In this document: positions 38,301 to 46,915 of the stretch, in pieces | Numbering within the stretch: the first letter of the stretch is position 1 | Layout of the letters: the number at the start of each line of letters is the position of its first letter | From: Ignavibacteriota bacterium | GTDB lineage: Bacteria; Bacteroidota; Ignavibacteria; UBA10030; SZUA-254 | Direction: 5' to 3' | Assembly (NCBI GenBank): GCA_016212665.1 | Contig: JACREZ010000004.1 | Span: 1-64,000 of the forward strand | DNA length: 64,000 nt | Translations under genes and position numbers: made by a program | The notes under the pieces: generated by a model | The model's database searches: none | Told to the model about the DNA's origin: nothing | The model's input: the letters and a program-made list of their open reading frames with translations, nothing else

Positions 38301-41009
38301 ACTGTCAATAAAATTTCCCAGATACGTTTGCGGCAGGCGTCCGTCCGATACATAAATTCCCCACCCGTTATTCCTGCGGATGATACAATTTGATATCTCA
38401 CGGAACGTTGGCGAAGAGCCGCTTTGATACGAACAGTATAATCCATGGTTTCCGTTATCTTGAATCGTACTCCCACGAATAGTTACATCATCTCCGCTGT
38501 AATAACCGACATACATGCCGTATGTCGTACTGCTGTCAATCGTACAGTTTTCAAAAGAGACAACAGAATTGCCTGTAACGTAGACACCGTAATTGCTCGA
38601 TTTTCTGAATGTTGAATTGGAAATTGCATTTGCCAAAGTTACCCCCTCAACATTCAATCCATATTGAGAGTATTTCAGAATACATTTATCCATGATTGTA
38701 TTATTCGCACCGGTACCATTCAATTCAATGTATCCCCAATTCCCTGACGCAGGCGGGGTGTTATCGGTCGGTAAATTTGTCTTTCCGCCATACATCGTAT
38801 CACGGTAGGAAGTAAAGATAATCGGGTCATTTCCATCGGCGATAAACCGACCTGAAATTCGCCAGTACAAACCGCTCGCGAATTTTACTATGACACCGGG
38901 TTCAACAACGAATGTTGTTCCCGTTGCCGTCGTTGTGGAGGTAGAGTTTTCAATCATCACATACGTTTTCGAACTCATGCCGGCAGGGAATGTATAAAAC
39001 AGAGTATCGCTGAGATATTCCCGGTTACATCGTAATGCGATTGCATTATTATATACATTTCCTGTTATCGTATTTCCGTTGTATCGCGTTCCGCATCGCC
39101 CTGCCAAACCAATCGGGTAACGGTTATTCGAAATAATATTGTTCGTGAGAAATCCTTTCGACGTTACAAATCCTTCCTCACCATTATTGCTTGCCGTATT
39201 GTTCTCAATCGTGACCAGCGAATCAGGATTGTAGCACCATAATCCGACTTTTGTATTTGCATGAAACGTAGAATTGGAAAATGTTTGCATTCTGTCTCCG
39301 TTCCAGGCATACACTCCATGTCCTGTGTTTTGAGTAACAGTGCAATTATCCAACAACAATAATGTTGCTCTGCTTCCTCCGCCATCAGTATGAATCCCGT
39401 TATTCCCGTTACGCGAAATAGTCGAATTGCTGACACTGTAATGCGACGTACCGAGCGCCTGAAGACCGTAACTTCCGTTTCCCACAATTTCCGAATTCGT
39501 GATTGTCGTATTAACATTGTTCATGGAAACCCCAACTCCTCCGTTCCCGCTAAACGAACAATTCGGAAGAGCCGAACTTGAATTCGTCATATTCATTCCT
39601 GTATTCGAACTGTTCGTTACATAAATATTTGTTATTGAAGGAGAACAATTACTTACAACAAGTTCAGCATAGGTGTAGAGCGTTCCCCCGAATTTAAAAA
39701 TACAGTAGTTCAGGATACTCGAATTATTTCCTCCACCGCTAAGATAAACTGTTTCCCAGTCTCCCGCGGTTGGTCCGGTTACTCTCCCATCGCCGTTACT
39801 ATCGCCTCCGTAACTGTCATCTTTTTCCGAGGTAAAGACAATCATACCACCGTCAATCCCGCCGGCTTTGATAGTACCGGAAATAGTCAATGAAACTCCC
39901 GCCGCGAATTTAATGACTGTACCCGGGGCTATCGTGAGTGTATCTCCCGCTGTTACAGTGACATCATTCTTTATCCAATACACCGTGTTGGCGCTCCATG
40001 TTGTGTTCACTGTTATGTTTGCGGTAACATTAACAACCGGATACGCGCCAACCCAGATATTCCACGGATGAAAATCCACATAATTTGTAACAGCATCTCC
40101 CAAACCGGTTGGGTTAAAATCAGAATTGTACGGTCCCATATCATGTCCCCAATAATTATATTCCGCCTTGACAGTTGACGTACCGCTATTTTTGAAGCCG
40201 TACGTCGTGTTGTTCATGATGACGTTATCTTTAATCGTCGGTTGCGATGAACCGACGCTCGTAAATTCAATCCCTATGGTATTCGCTCGAATTGTATCGT
40301 ACCAGATTGTCGGGCGTGCGCTTGCGTCAATATAAATTCCCGTCCCGTTTGAATCAACAATACAAGTATTGACAACTGTAGTCGCGTTCACTGCGATGCG
40401 GATTCCGCCCGTTGTATTTCTGATAACAAGACACGTATCAACCGTGTAACCAAGACTTAAATCCGTAAAGATTCCAAAGCCGGCATTATCGCTGAACGTA
40501 CTGCGCGCAATTCTTGGAGATGATGCACGAACATTCACTCCGTGATTCTGACTATATCGAACCGTGCAATTGGTGATGGCAATACTGTACGCCCCGGTTT
40601 TGTAAAAGATGTTCGCCGCGTTCGCTCCGGAACCTCCATACTCGACCAAACAATAATCAAACACAGAACCGACATTCAATCCGTTTTGAAACTCTATGCT
40701 GTTCCAATCGCCGGCGGCTGGTGTTCCTGCATTCGACGTGAACGTGATGACGCTATCCGCTTTCCCGTCAGCAAGCAATTTCCCGGCAACAATAAGTTGA
40801 GTTCCCGCATCGAACTTCACAACCACTCCGGGTTCAATCCGTAACGTAACACCGTTGTTCACCGTAACGGTTGCCGTAACAATGACAGGGCTTCCTGCGA
40901 CAGTCCACACAGAATCCGTCGTCACCTGTCCGGAAATATTTCCGGCAAATATTTTTATTGAAAGAACAAAGGTAAATAATGATAGAAGAAACAGTAGTCG
41001 CTTGTGCAT
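35400..41009 (-). CDS. T9SS-secreted parallel beta-helix protein with dockerin- and cohesin-like modules
   Basis: About 1869 residues. After a signal peptide there are five roughly 300-residue parallel beta-helix modules. Each opens with a 'LxIxPGTxIKF...GxLxAxG...AGDW' entry strand and continues with PbH1/NosD-type Asn-rich coils. Near the C-terminus is a dockerin-like module of two F-hand-like loops (GDPSFNGSITAYDAAL and ANVSGDATVSAYDASL). It is followed at once by a cohesin-like domain and a type A sorting domain (LEQNYPNPFNP). The ATG at 41009 has AAAGG upstream; a GTG at 41024 is less likely. It is the first gene of the three-gene operon. Beta-helix domains often bind or cut polysaccharides; no catalytic residues were identified. 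Confidence 0.85.
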   Translation of the reverse strand: MHKRLLFLLSLFTFVLSIKIFAGNISGQVTTDSVWTVAGSPVIVTATVTVNNGVTLRIEPGVVVKFDAGTQLIVAGKLLADGKADSVITFTSNAGTPAAGDWNSIEFQNGLNVGSVFDYCLVEYGGSGANAANIFYKTGAYSIAITNCTVRYSQNHGVNVRASSPRIARSTFSDNAGFGIFTDLSLGYTVDTCLVIRNTTGGIRIAVNATTVVNTCIVDSNGTGIYIDASARPTIWYDTIRANTIGIEFTSVGSSQPTIKDNVIMNNTTYGFKNSGTSTVKAEYNYWGHDMGPYNSDFNPTGLGDAVTNYVDFHPWNIWVGAYPVVNVTANITVNTTWSANTVYWIKNDVTVTAGDTLTIAPGTVIKFAAGVSLTISGTIKAGGIDGGMIVFTSEKDDSYGGDSNGDGRVTGPTAGDWETVYLSGGGNNSSILNYCIFKFGGTLYTYAELVVSNCSPSITNIYVTNSSNTGMNMTNSSSALPNCSFSGNGGVGVSMNNVNTTITNSEIVGNGSYGLQALGTSHYSVSNSTISRNGNNGIHTDGGGSRATLLLLDNCTVTQNTGHGVYAWNGDRMQTFSNSTFHANTKVGLWCYNPDSLVTIENNTASNNGEEGFVTSKGFLTNNIISNNRYPIGLAGRCGTRYNGNTITGNVYNNAIALRCNREYLSDTLFYTFPAGMSSKTYVMIENSTSTTTATGTTFVVEPGVIVKFASGLYWRISGRFIADGNDPIIFTSYRDTMYGGKTNLPTDNTPPASGNWGYIELNGTGANNTIMDKCILKYSQYGLNVEGVTLANAISNSTFRKSSNYGVYVTGNSVVSFENCTIDSSTTYGMYVGYYSGDDVTIRGSTIQDNGNHGLYCSYQSGSSPTFREISNCIIRRNNGWGIYVSDGRLPQTYLGNFIDSNATGGISNNNTVYTWTSVMYIGNTVSHHTGEGIVSSSARYIDNTIQYNRYPIAVWRRTGNSYVDNNNIDGNIISNNQYNAVAIYNGSIEGNLSFTFPEDIPSKTYVVRYDFSVSNGDTLVIDPGTRIKFEYFGGYQNFSVNGILLAEGTPELPITWTSWRDNTVGGKTSHATDSLNPAPGDWNYIAYYNGNCKVRHNIFKFGGRDNVQAVAFGNSCNGILFTNNIIRKSYAAGIAVNQNNTITFDSLLIDSCNTYGIRLYGYTTTNLTLKNSNLLKNGSSGVYAESNAKVSEVSNCVISYNGGSGIHVLNTTTGCTIISNTINNNVQDGVNIISRNDALDSLLVITTNKIRNNGRAGIFSSRAYILNDSIMGNQFPFGITGQLNLALTGNTHGNVYENNYISGNTHNEIIALEGNILGRIGGSYPTGFTSNVIAVRGDVTVSGGNTVYIAPGTILKFTRQFGNGLFQVDGRLLSEGTQIYKNVFTSWKDDSYGGDSNADSSATVPGPGDWDRIYLSAGYSDSSHILNSIIRYGGRGNAGSIYIVSNRCPVDSSYISYSSNFGLYFNNSLSASSANEIHSNVEGIRVVGANTPVLRNNNIRDNSSYGLHNATTSTTDARQNYWGAASGPYVNQGADQNLTGTGNRIHIPNGVVQYRPFLTSRSGILLGDPSFNGSITAYDAALTLQHVVGIITFSATQQTAANVSGDATVSAYDASLILRFVVGSITGFPGSGKISVDAGSVIACNFKTEKIGDEFVHLYLNLNNALGIYATDFKLSYDVNELEFTSVQKTEVSKEMSLYHHSSDGSVDVAMAGSNPFAENGSVVKLVFKMKDAAKSKDVIRFTLNNFKLNELDMTESVREVVHKVKGLPTEFALEQNYPNPFNPLTIVNYQLPIDNVVTLKVYDMLGREVATLVDGMQEAGYYAQPWNGTDANGQQLASGIYFYRLEAFADGKQTFNMIKKMSLIR
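35616..35650. repeat. Heptamer array inside a T9SS sorting-domain coding region
   Basis: Five 7-mers of the form G(N)(C/T)AATT encode the LTIVNYQLPID part of the beta-helix protein's sorting domain. Confidence 0.65.
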
Positions 41010-41345
41010 ACAGTTACCTTTCACAAATGTTGTATTGTTGAAAACCTATTGAGAGCGTGTTACCGCATGGTCATTGCGAGTGAAGCGACGAAGTCCCAAC
41101 GGGATGGCGCAAGGCGCTCACAATCTCACTCTCGAAAACAAAAATGAATGCGGGATTGCTTCATCCGACACATCCAGTTATAATTGCTCATTGTATAGTA
41201 TGGGCAGATTATTAGATTTTACACTAAGGGTTGAAAGATTTTTACTGTAGGTTTCATAAAAAACGCCCTAAACCCTTCCATTAATTGGCTTTCACGGAAT
41301 ATTTCCGTTTCTTACTGCAACTATGTTCCGAATTGAACAAAAACG
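41010..41345. other. Intergenic region between divergent genes
   Basis: It holds a REP-like sequence (41070-41170) and must contain the promoters for the three-gene secreted operon and the plus-strand lipoprotein. A small hairpin ACGGAA-TAT-TTCCGT lies 40-55 bases before the lipoprotein ATG. No further gene was seen. Confidence 0.5.
41070..41170. repeat. REP-like intergenic sequence
   Basis: TCATTGCGAGTGAAGCGACG at 41070-41089 and GCGGGATTGCTTCATCCG about 60 bases later match in style the GCGAGCGAAGCGAAGCAATC intergenic repeats found in many bacteria. Only one copy is in this window, so its repeat status rests on recognition. Confidence 0.4.
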
Positions 41346-42704
41346 ATGAGCAACAACGGTAACGAAAAAAACGTATTTCTCCTGCTTGCTTTGAGCTTGA
41401 TGAGTATTTCTCTCTTTAGTCTTGCTTGCGAAGAAGAAGAACTGAAAATTATTATCCCGCCCCACGTACCGACAATTGCAATAACTGTTGATGATGTTGG
41501 CGTAACCGAAGCGTGGCTGAAAATTGGAAGCATAGACAGCACAACGCTTGGCAATATTATGGTGAAACATGATACCACCGTTGTACTGACTGCAAACGTT
41601 ACGGCACGTGAAACAATAGTTGTAAGCGAACAACTCCTACCAAACAAACACTATACATTTAAAACATACAAGTTGGACAACACAACACTTATTGACTCCA
41701 GTTTACCATTGAACCTGACAACGATCGATACTACAAGCCATGATTTCACATGGACATTTGATACACTTGGAGACGGGAATGCGAGTATACTGCACGATGT
41801 GTGCATTGTGAATGATACGCTGGCGTATGCTGTCGGGGATATAGAAATATTAGATACAAGTAATAATTTTGTACAACATAATCTTGTGGTATGGAATGGA
41901 AAAACATGGGAAGTGAAAAGGATGTATTTACCCAGGTATGGATTTGATTGTTCGTTGGTTACCCATAGGGCTTCACCACTCTATTCAGTTTTTCAATTTC
42001 CATCGGGGAGGATTATCTTTTCTGATGGTAGTAGCACGATGGTATTATTGGGGGATACTACAAATACAAATTATCCCTGTATGCCTGCAGGAACAGGGTC
42101 GGGGACAATATTGAAAATCTGGGGAGTGTCAGAAAATGATTTTTATTGTATTGGTAGGAGAGGAACACTTATCAGGTATTTGAACGGGGTATGGAAAAAA
42201 CTTGAAAGCGGTACGGGGTACAACGTAGAAGATATTTGGGGAGCGGAAAACCCAAGAACGAAGGAAACGGAAATACTTGCAATTACAACCAGTAATCCGC
42301 TTCTGTTAAAAATAGAAGGAGAAACTTCAACTCTCCTTTCTGGCGAAGGATTACGTTTTTCTCAGAGCGGAATTTGGTTTGTTCCGGGGAAAAAATATTT
42401 TATAGCCGGAGATGGGTTATTTGCAAAAAACTCACCGTATTCAACAGAGCAATGGAGGGAAGTAGTTGGGACAACAAACTTTAATTATTACAGGGAAGCA
42501 ATCCGTGGAAATGGATTGAACGATTTTGTCGTGGTATGCCACTACGGAGATATTTTTCACTTCAACGGTTTTACCTGGAAGAGCTATCGGCAAATTACTT
42601 ATATGAACGGTGTGTATTATCGTGTTGCAATGAAAGGGAATATCGTTATTGCCGTCGGAAGGGTAAACAATACGGCAATTATTGCTACGGGAAAACGAAA
42701 ATGA
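41346..42704 (+). CDS. Hypothetical lipoprotein
   Basis: 452 residues. A lipoprotein signal peptide ends in the lipobox LFSLAC, followed by acidic residues. The rest lacks a domain I can name with confidence. Residues about 45-140 look like a fibronectin-type beta sandwich. The later part has repeated short segments (ILHDVCIVNDTLAYAVGD, IWGVSENDFYCIGRRGTLIRYLNGVW) typical of a propeller with one strand motif per blade ('GxxGxIxxYNGxxW'). Similar proteins are common in this group as surface lipoproteins of unknown role. It is one of only three plus-strand genes. Confidence 0.75.
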   Translation: MSNNGNEKNVFLLLALSLMSISLFSLACEEEELKIIIPPHVPTIAITVDDVGVTEAWLKIGSIDSTTLGNIMVKHDTTVVLTANVTARETIVVSEQLLPNKHYTFKTYKLDNTTLIDSSLPLNLTTIDTTSHDFTWTFDTLGDGNASILHDVCIVNDTLAYAVGDIEILDTSNNFVQHNLVVWNGKTWEVKRMYLPRYGFDCSLVTHRASPLYSVFQFPSGRIIFSDGSSTMVLLGDTTNTNYPCMPAGTGSGTILKIWGVSENDFYCIGRRGTLIRYLNGVWKKLESGTGYNVEDIWGAENPRTKETEILAITTSNPLLLKIEGETSTLLSGEGLRFSQSGIWFVPGKKYFIAGDGLFAKNSPYSTEQWREVVGTTNFNYYREAIRGNGLNDFVVVCHYGDIFHFNGFTWKSYRQITYMNGVYYRVAMKGNIVIAVGRVNNTAIIATGKRK

Positions 42705-42935
42705 AAGGTGTGCCACCATGAGAAGAAGATAAAAATCCCGTTCCGTTGTTTGTGCCACCGAGACTGGCAACTATCGTACATTTCTCTGGCTAATTGCCAC
42801 AGGAAGGCATCCCTCAAAACACCACATTTTTGGCAATTTCAAAAAACCTCAAAAACAGCGCCATCTGGCACATCCTCCAAATAATGCCCGTTTTTGAAGC
42901 GAACGGAAGGGTTGTCCCAAGTAACGGAACGCCCG

Positions 42936-43291
42936 GCACTTGTCCCGGAACAGTTTGCACTCGTCCCGGACCGGTCCGCACTTGTCCCGGAACGGTCTGC
43001 ACTTGTCCCGGAACAGTTTGCACATGTCCCGGAACGGTTTGCACATGTCCCGGAACGGTTTGCACTTGTTCCGGAACAGTTTGCACTCGTCCCGGAACGG
43101 TCCGCACTTGTCCCGGAACGGTCCGCACTTGTCCCGGAACGGTCCGCACTTGTCCCGGAACAGTTTGCACTCGTCCCGGAACAGTTGCACTCGCGCGGAA
43201 ATGGGTCGCACTTGTGCAGAAACGGGTTGCACTCGCGCGGAAACAAGTTGCACTCGTACAGGAACAGTTTGCACTCGTACAGGAACAGTTT
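42936..43291. repeat. 21-bp minisatellite, about 17 units
   Basis: The consensus unit is GCACTTGTCCCGGAACGGTC plus one more base. Units 1-11 are exactly 21 bp, unit 12 (43167-43186) is one base short, and units 13-17 are more divergent. The array is open in nearly all frames. The plus frame reading ALVPE(R/Q)(S/F) has four of seven variable sites at third codon positions. After the one-base deletion the related heptapeptide ALVQEQF continues in another frame. This could be the remnant of a repetitive protein gene or a non-coding array. Confidence 0.85.
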
Positions 43292-43357
43292 GTTCACGTG
43301 GGAAAGCAATGTGAAATTTCCCATGGGGGTTGTCCAAAAAAATCCAAAAGAGGGTAG

Positions 43358-43382
43358 CCGCAGACTTCATGTCTGCGGTTTT
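43358..43382 (+). terminator. Hairpin followed by T run
   Basis: The perfect 8-bp arms CCGCAGAC and GTCTGCGG enclose loop TTCAT and are followed by TTTT on the plus strand. It is 650 bases beyond the lipoprotein gene, so it would end any transcript crossing the minisatellite. Similar CCGCAGAC hairpins are often dispersed elements. Confidence 0.5.
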
Positions 43383-43434
43383 GATATGGAAACTCAACCA
43401 TGTGGCTGTCCAACAAGCAACTTTGGAGTTCAGG

Positions 43435-43552
43435 ATTCATCATTCGATTTTCGTCATTTACTCAAATATCAAATGTCGAACAATGAATGTCGAATGACGA
43501 AGGACTATTCGGACAGCCTCAATCAGAAATCAAACATCGAAAATCAGATATT
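43435..43552. repeat. Two heptamer arrays downstream of the CHAT gene
   Basis: 7-mers such as ATTCATC, CAAATGT and CGAATGA run from 43435 to about 43504. A second set of (A)ATCAGA-like 7-mers occupies 43521-43548, ending within six bases of the CHAT gene stop codon. Confidence 0.55.
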
Positions 43553-43553
43553 G

Positions 43554-46500
43554 CTACTTTCCAATCAGCACAAACGAAGCCCAGTTCATCGGAGCGGAAG
43601 TTTGTTCTGAAGAAATCATCCGGAGTTTTGCGGCGCGCAGCGCAGCGCTGTTGCTCTGCTTCTGAATCATCCCTCTGAAACATTCCACCATCAACCCGGA
43701 AGTTGATTCATCATTCACCTGCCATAAGGAGACAAGCAGATTCGACGCGCCTGCGTAGAGAAAGGCGCGGGTCAATCCCAACATCCCTTCTCCGTTCATA
43801 ATTTTTCCCAATCCTGTTTCACATCCGCTCAGCGCAATCACATCTGCTCGAAATGTGAGATTGTAAATTTCTCCCGTGTATAAAAATCCGTCTTCGTTCG
43901 CGTTCTTCTCCTCCGTAAATACAATGGCGGAAAGTTCCGGCTGTTCCGTGTTGACCACAACATGCGAAGCGAAATGAACATACCGGTAATTCCAGATATC
44001 GGCAGATTTGAAATTCTTTTCCGTTGCATCACTGCCAATGAACGCCACTGCTTTTGCCGTCTTTTCCGAACTCCAGAGTTTTTCAAGGAACGGGCGCGTA
44101 TCAAACAGAGCAAATGTTTCCTTCACTTCCCGCTCTGCAAACGGGAGAGCGGGAAACGTTCTCTGCTTCCCCGAAACAAACCGGTTCACCGTTTCTTCAT
44201 TTTCCGATTCATAGTTCGGCGCTACGGCAAGATACTGCTTTGGAGTTGGCGGTTGCTTTTTGTTTTTCAATTCCAACAACAACGTTGCCGATGGCGCGTA
44301 ACTGACTGAATGGTCTCTGAGAAGATACGGCAAGTCGGCATACGAATTATCGGAACGGTTCACCTCTGCCGTCAGCAACGCCTCGAACGGGATGAGATGC
44401 AACATTCCGTCCGGCACGATGATGAGATTTTTGCCGGTGATGGATGCTTGCACAGGTCGGAGGAGATAATTATACAAGGTGAACGCGTTTTTTGTGTACT
44501 GGATAAATTGCCGGTTGGTTATTCCTTCCCGAAATTGCCTGATAGAAGTTTCCAACATCGCATCCACGGGAACAGAGACTGCTGTTAAGGAATGTTTGGT
44601 CACGACAAAAATTGCAAGCGCGCTCTCTCCCGCGACATATTCAATCAACACATCATTCGTTCCCAACAATTTCTGCTGAAGTTCTTGTACGGTTGCCGTT
44701 CGTGCCTGGTATTTCAAGGAATAATACTCCGGGTACTTTTTTTCCAAATGATTGATATGCGATTCGTACATTCGCTTCAGAGAAAACAATCGTGACCGCC
44801 ATTGGGTAATTTTCTTTTGGTCTGCCTTCTTCCCTTTTACACCTTCTTCGTTGAGATTTTTTTCCAACGAACTCAAATCCACTTTGAACTGATATTCCTT
44901 CCGCAGAACACTGTCCGGGAGCCCGGCAAACTGTTTCGCTTTGGAATCGTTCATTGCTTCCAGTAACAACCTCGCTTTGCTTTTCTCGGCAAACCTCAAC
45001 GCCTTCTCCCGGTACGATGCATTCTTCGTTTCTTCAAACAATTGCATTGCAGTTCTCACCGCCCCTTCATCTACGCGTGAATATTTTTGTGTGAGATTGA
45101 GTTTGGAATATTCTGCTGAGTAGCGCCTGTTCATTCTGTCAATCAAATCGGAAGCAAGCGAATACGTTTGAAACGATGCCGAAAGGTCGCCGGGGAATGG
45201 TTGATAAGCCGCCGCACGTACCTCGAACGCTTTTGCTTTTGCCTCAAGCGCAGAAAGAAGCACGACCTCGGAACGAATGTTCTCCAATGCGGGATTCTCA
45301 GGAAACGATGTTGGTTTGAAGGAAGGTACAACCGTGGCAATGGCAGATTGGAAATACTCTATGGCCTCATCGAATTTCTTCAATCTCAATGATGCGTTTC
45401 CAAGTCCGATATAAATTTCTCCGGTTTCCGGGTGGTGCGCATCTAACTTTGCCTGATTAATTGCCAACGCTTTGTTGAAACAAAATATCGCTGAATCGTA
45501 TTGTTGCAAATCAGAAAAAACTTCACCGATAGTTGTGTATCCTTTCGAGAGAAGCGGATGCAGACTATCGTACACAGCCAATCGAATTGCCATGGATTTC
45601 CGTTGATACTCCAGCGCACGTTCGAGATTGTGCATGGATTGATACACTTTTCCGAGGTTCAGATAGTTTATAGAAACCGTTGGATGCTTTTCACCAAACA
45701 CCTTCAGCCGTATCCGTAGTGATTTAGTTTGGAACTCGATTGCTTTTTCATACTCTCCCGTTTCATGATAGATGACAGCAATATTGCTGTATGGATTTGC
45801 AAGGTCAGGACTCTCTTCTCCTTTTTTCTTGAGTTCAATTTCGACATCCTTGAAAAAATACTCCAATGCTTTTGCGTGGTCGCCCATGTTCCACAATACT
45901 AACCCGATATTATTGAGGGTGTTTCCGATTTGTGCATCGTCGGGAGGAAGAGTTTTCTGTTCGATAGAATATCCCTTGTTCATATATTCGAACGCTTTCT
46001 CGTAATCGCCTTTGTTCCAATAGACTATGCCGAGATTTCCATATACTTTTCCAACCTCAGAATGAATATCCCCAAACAATTTCAACCTCACGTTGAGCGA
46101 TTTGTTGTAGATGCTGATTGACTGGTCGTACTCGCCCATTCTTCTATACACAATGCCAAGCGAGTTGTATGCCTGCGCCATATTGAAATGAATTTCTCCC
46201 AAATGTTTCTTTCCCAACTTCACTGCTTTATTGAGATACTCAATCGCGTCCTGATAAATTTCCTTCGCCGTATAATTTCTCCCCAGCACAATCAAACTCA
46301 TCATCTGCCTCTCAGGATTTTTCTCTTTCTCGAATTGCTTCAAAGCATTCTTCAAAACGGCAATGGAGCTATCATACTTGTTTGCTTTGTACAATCCTTC
46401 ACCGAGGGCAAACAGAACATCTCCTTCAGTTTGTTGCTTCGTGGTATCGGCTTGAAGTATTTCATTATTCTTTCCATCAAAAAAAGCAAGGCATACCACG

Positions 46501-46571
46501 CCCTGTATCTTCATCAGCAAAATACAGAAAGAAAGAAATCTCAATAGACGAAATATATTTGAATGTGACAT
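43554..46571 (-). CDS. TPR-CHAT caspase-like protein
   Basis: About 1005 residues. An N-terminal hydrophobic stretch (about 9-30) suggests export or membrane attachment. Eight to nine tetratricopeptide repeats of the kinesin-light-chain type (NNIGLVLWNMGDHAKALEYF) span about 65-420, followed by a helical linker. The C-terminal CHAT domain (about 690-1005) keeps both catalytic residues of the caspase-like fold: the His in VHFASH near 869 and the Cys in ALSGCETGLG near 917. CHAT proteases cut a protein partner recognised through the repeats; the target is unknown. The ATG at 46571 is preferred to a TTG at 46631. An ECF sigma/anti-sigma pair lies directly upstream on the same strand. Confidence 0.92.
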   Translation of the reverse strand: MSHSNIFRLLRFLSFCILLMKIQGVVCLAFFDGKNNEILQADTTKQQTEGDVLFALGEGLYKANKYDSSIAVLKNALKQFEKEKNPERQMMSLIVLGRNYTAKEIYQDAIEYLNKAVKLGKKHLGEIHFNMAQAYNSLGIVYRRMGEYDQSISIYNKSLNVRLKLFGDIHSEVGKVYGNLGIVYWNKGDYEKAFEYMNKGYSIEQKTLPPDDAQIGNTLNNIGLVLWNMGDHAKALEYFFKDVEIELKKKGEESPDLANPYSNIAVIYHETGEYEKAIEFQTKSLRIRLKVFGEKHPTVSINYLNLGKVYQSMHNLERALEYQRKSMAIRLAVYDSLHPLLSKGYTTIGEVFSDLQQYDSAIFCFNKALAINQAKLDAHHPETGEIYIGLGNASLRLKKFDEAIEYFQSAIATVVPSFKPTSFPENPALENIRSEVVLLSALEAKAKAFEVRAAAYQPFPGDLSASFQTYSLASDLIDRMNRRYSAEYSKLNLTQKYSRVDEGAVRTAMQLFEETKNASYREKALRFAEKSKARLLLEAMNDSKAKQFAGLPDSVLRKEYQFKVDLSSLEKNLNEEGVKGKKADQKKITQWRSRLFSLKRMYESHINHLEKKYPEYYSLKYQARTATVQELQQKLLGTNDVLIEYVAGESALAIFVVTKHSLTAVSVPVDAMLETSIRQFREGITNRQFIQYTKNAFTLYNYLLRPVQASITGKNLIIVPDGMLHLIPFEALLTAEVNRSDNSYADLPYLLRDHSVSYAPSATLLLELKNKKQPPTPKQYLAVAPNYESENEETVNRFVSGKQRTFPALPFAEREVKETFALFDTRPFLEKLWSSEKTAKAVAFIGSDATEKNFKSADIWNYRYVHFASHVVVNTEQPELSAIVFTEEKNANEDGFLYTGEIYNLTFRADVIALSGCETGLGKIMNGEGMLGLTRAFLYAGASNLLVSLWQVNDESTSGLMVECFRGMIQKQSNSAALRAAKLRMISSEQTSAPMNWASFVLIGK

Positions 46572-46675
46572 TATACCGAGTATCTCATCGTAAGTCCGGC
46601 ATAACGTAAGGGAAAAGTTGGAAAGAGACAAGAATTGTTATCAGCCGAAGTTACGCAACACCGTTGTTTGATGTC

Positions 46676-46815
46676 AAAAATCCTAATATCGAAATTCGAA
46701 ATATTAAACAAATCCGAAATTCAAAAAACTAAACCGCTGTTTCCAGTGAAATTGAGCCCTTGAACATTCGAGATTAGAATTTGTTTAGAGTTTCGAGATT
46801 AGGATTTAGGATTTT
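46676..46815. repeat. Heptamer-period fold-back element
   Basis: The left arm (46676-46724) has 7-mers like (A/T)TCGAAA. The right arm (46763-46815) has 7-mers like GAGATTA and GGATTTA. The arms are imperfect inverted copies: the reverse complement of the right arm shares AATCCTAAT and TAAACAAAT with the left. About 40 bases lie between. Confidence 0.6.
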
Positions 46816-46885
46816 CTCCTCGCGTTATCCATTGAATAAATTCAACGGCAATAACTATCAAGACACAACTAACAGCTATTTATTG

Positions 46886-46905
46886 CCGTCCGATTCATCG
46901 GACGG
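46886..46905. terminator. Perfect hairpin after the anti-sigma gene
   Basis: The arms CCGTCCGA and TCGGACGG enclose loop TTCA, ten bases after the anti-sigma stop. There is no strong T run, so it may be an RNA-stability hairpin or a weak terminator. Confidence 0.4.
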
Positions 46906-46915
46906 ATAAGTTATT

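Larger units (their letters stand above)
42705..43553. other. Long gene-poor region dominated by repeats
   Basis: An 849-base gap between convergent genes. It contains the 21-bp minisatellite (42936-43291), a hairpin (43358-43378) and heptamer arrays (43435-43552). Many frames through the minisatellite are open on both strands, but none shows a ribosome site or recognisable domain, so no intact gene is called. Confidence 0.6.
46572..46915. other. Intergenic region between anti-sigma and CHAT genes
   Basis: 344 bases with a heptamer fold-back (46676-46815) and a perfect hairpin (46886-46905). No gene is seen. A promoter for the CHAT gene may lie between 46572 and 46670. Confidence 0.5.

Noticed and set aside
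42936-43291. CRISPR array
   Set aside because: The 21-bp units are directly abutting with no unique spacers, and no cas genes are present.
42794-43610. Several overlapping open frames on both strands (118-238 residues)
   Set aside because: All run through the 21-bp minisatellite, which contains no stops in most frames. None has a ribosome site or a recognisable domain, and the array has a one-base-short unit.
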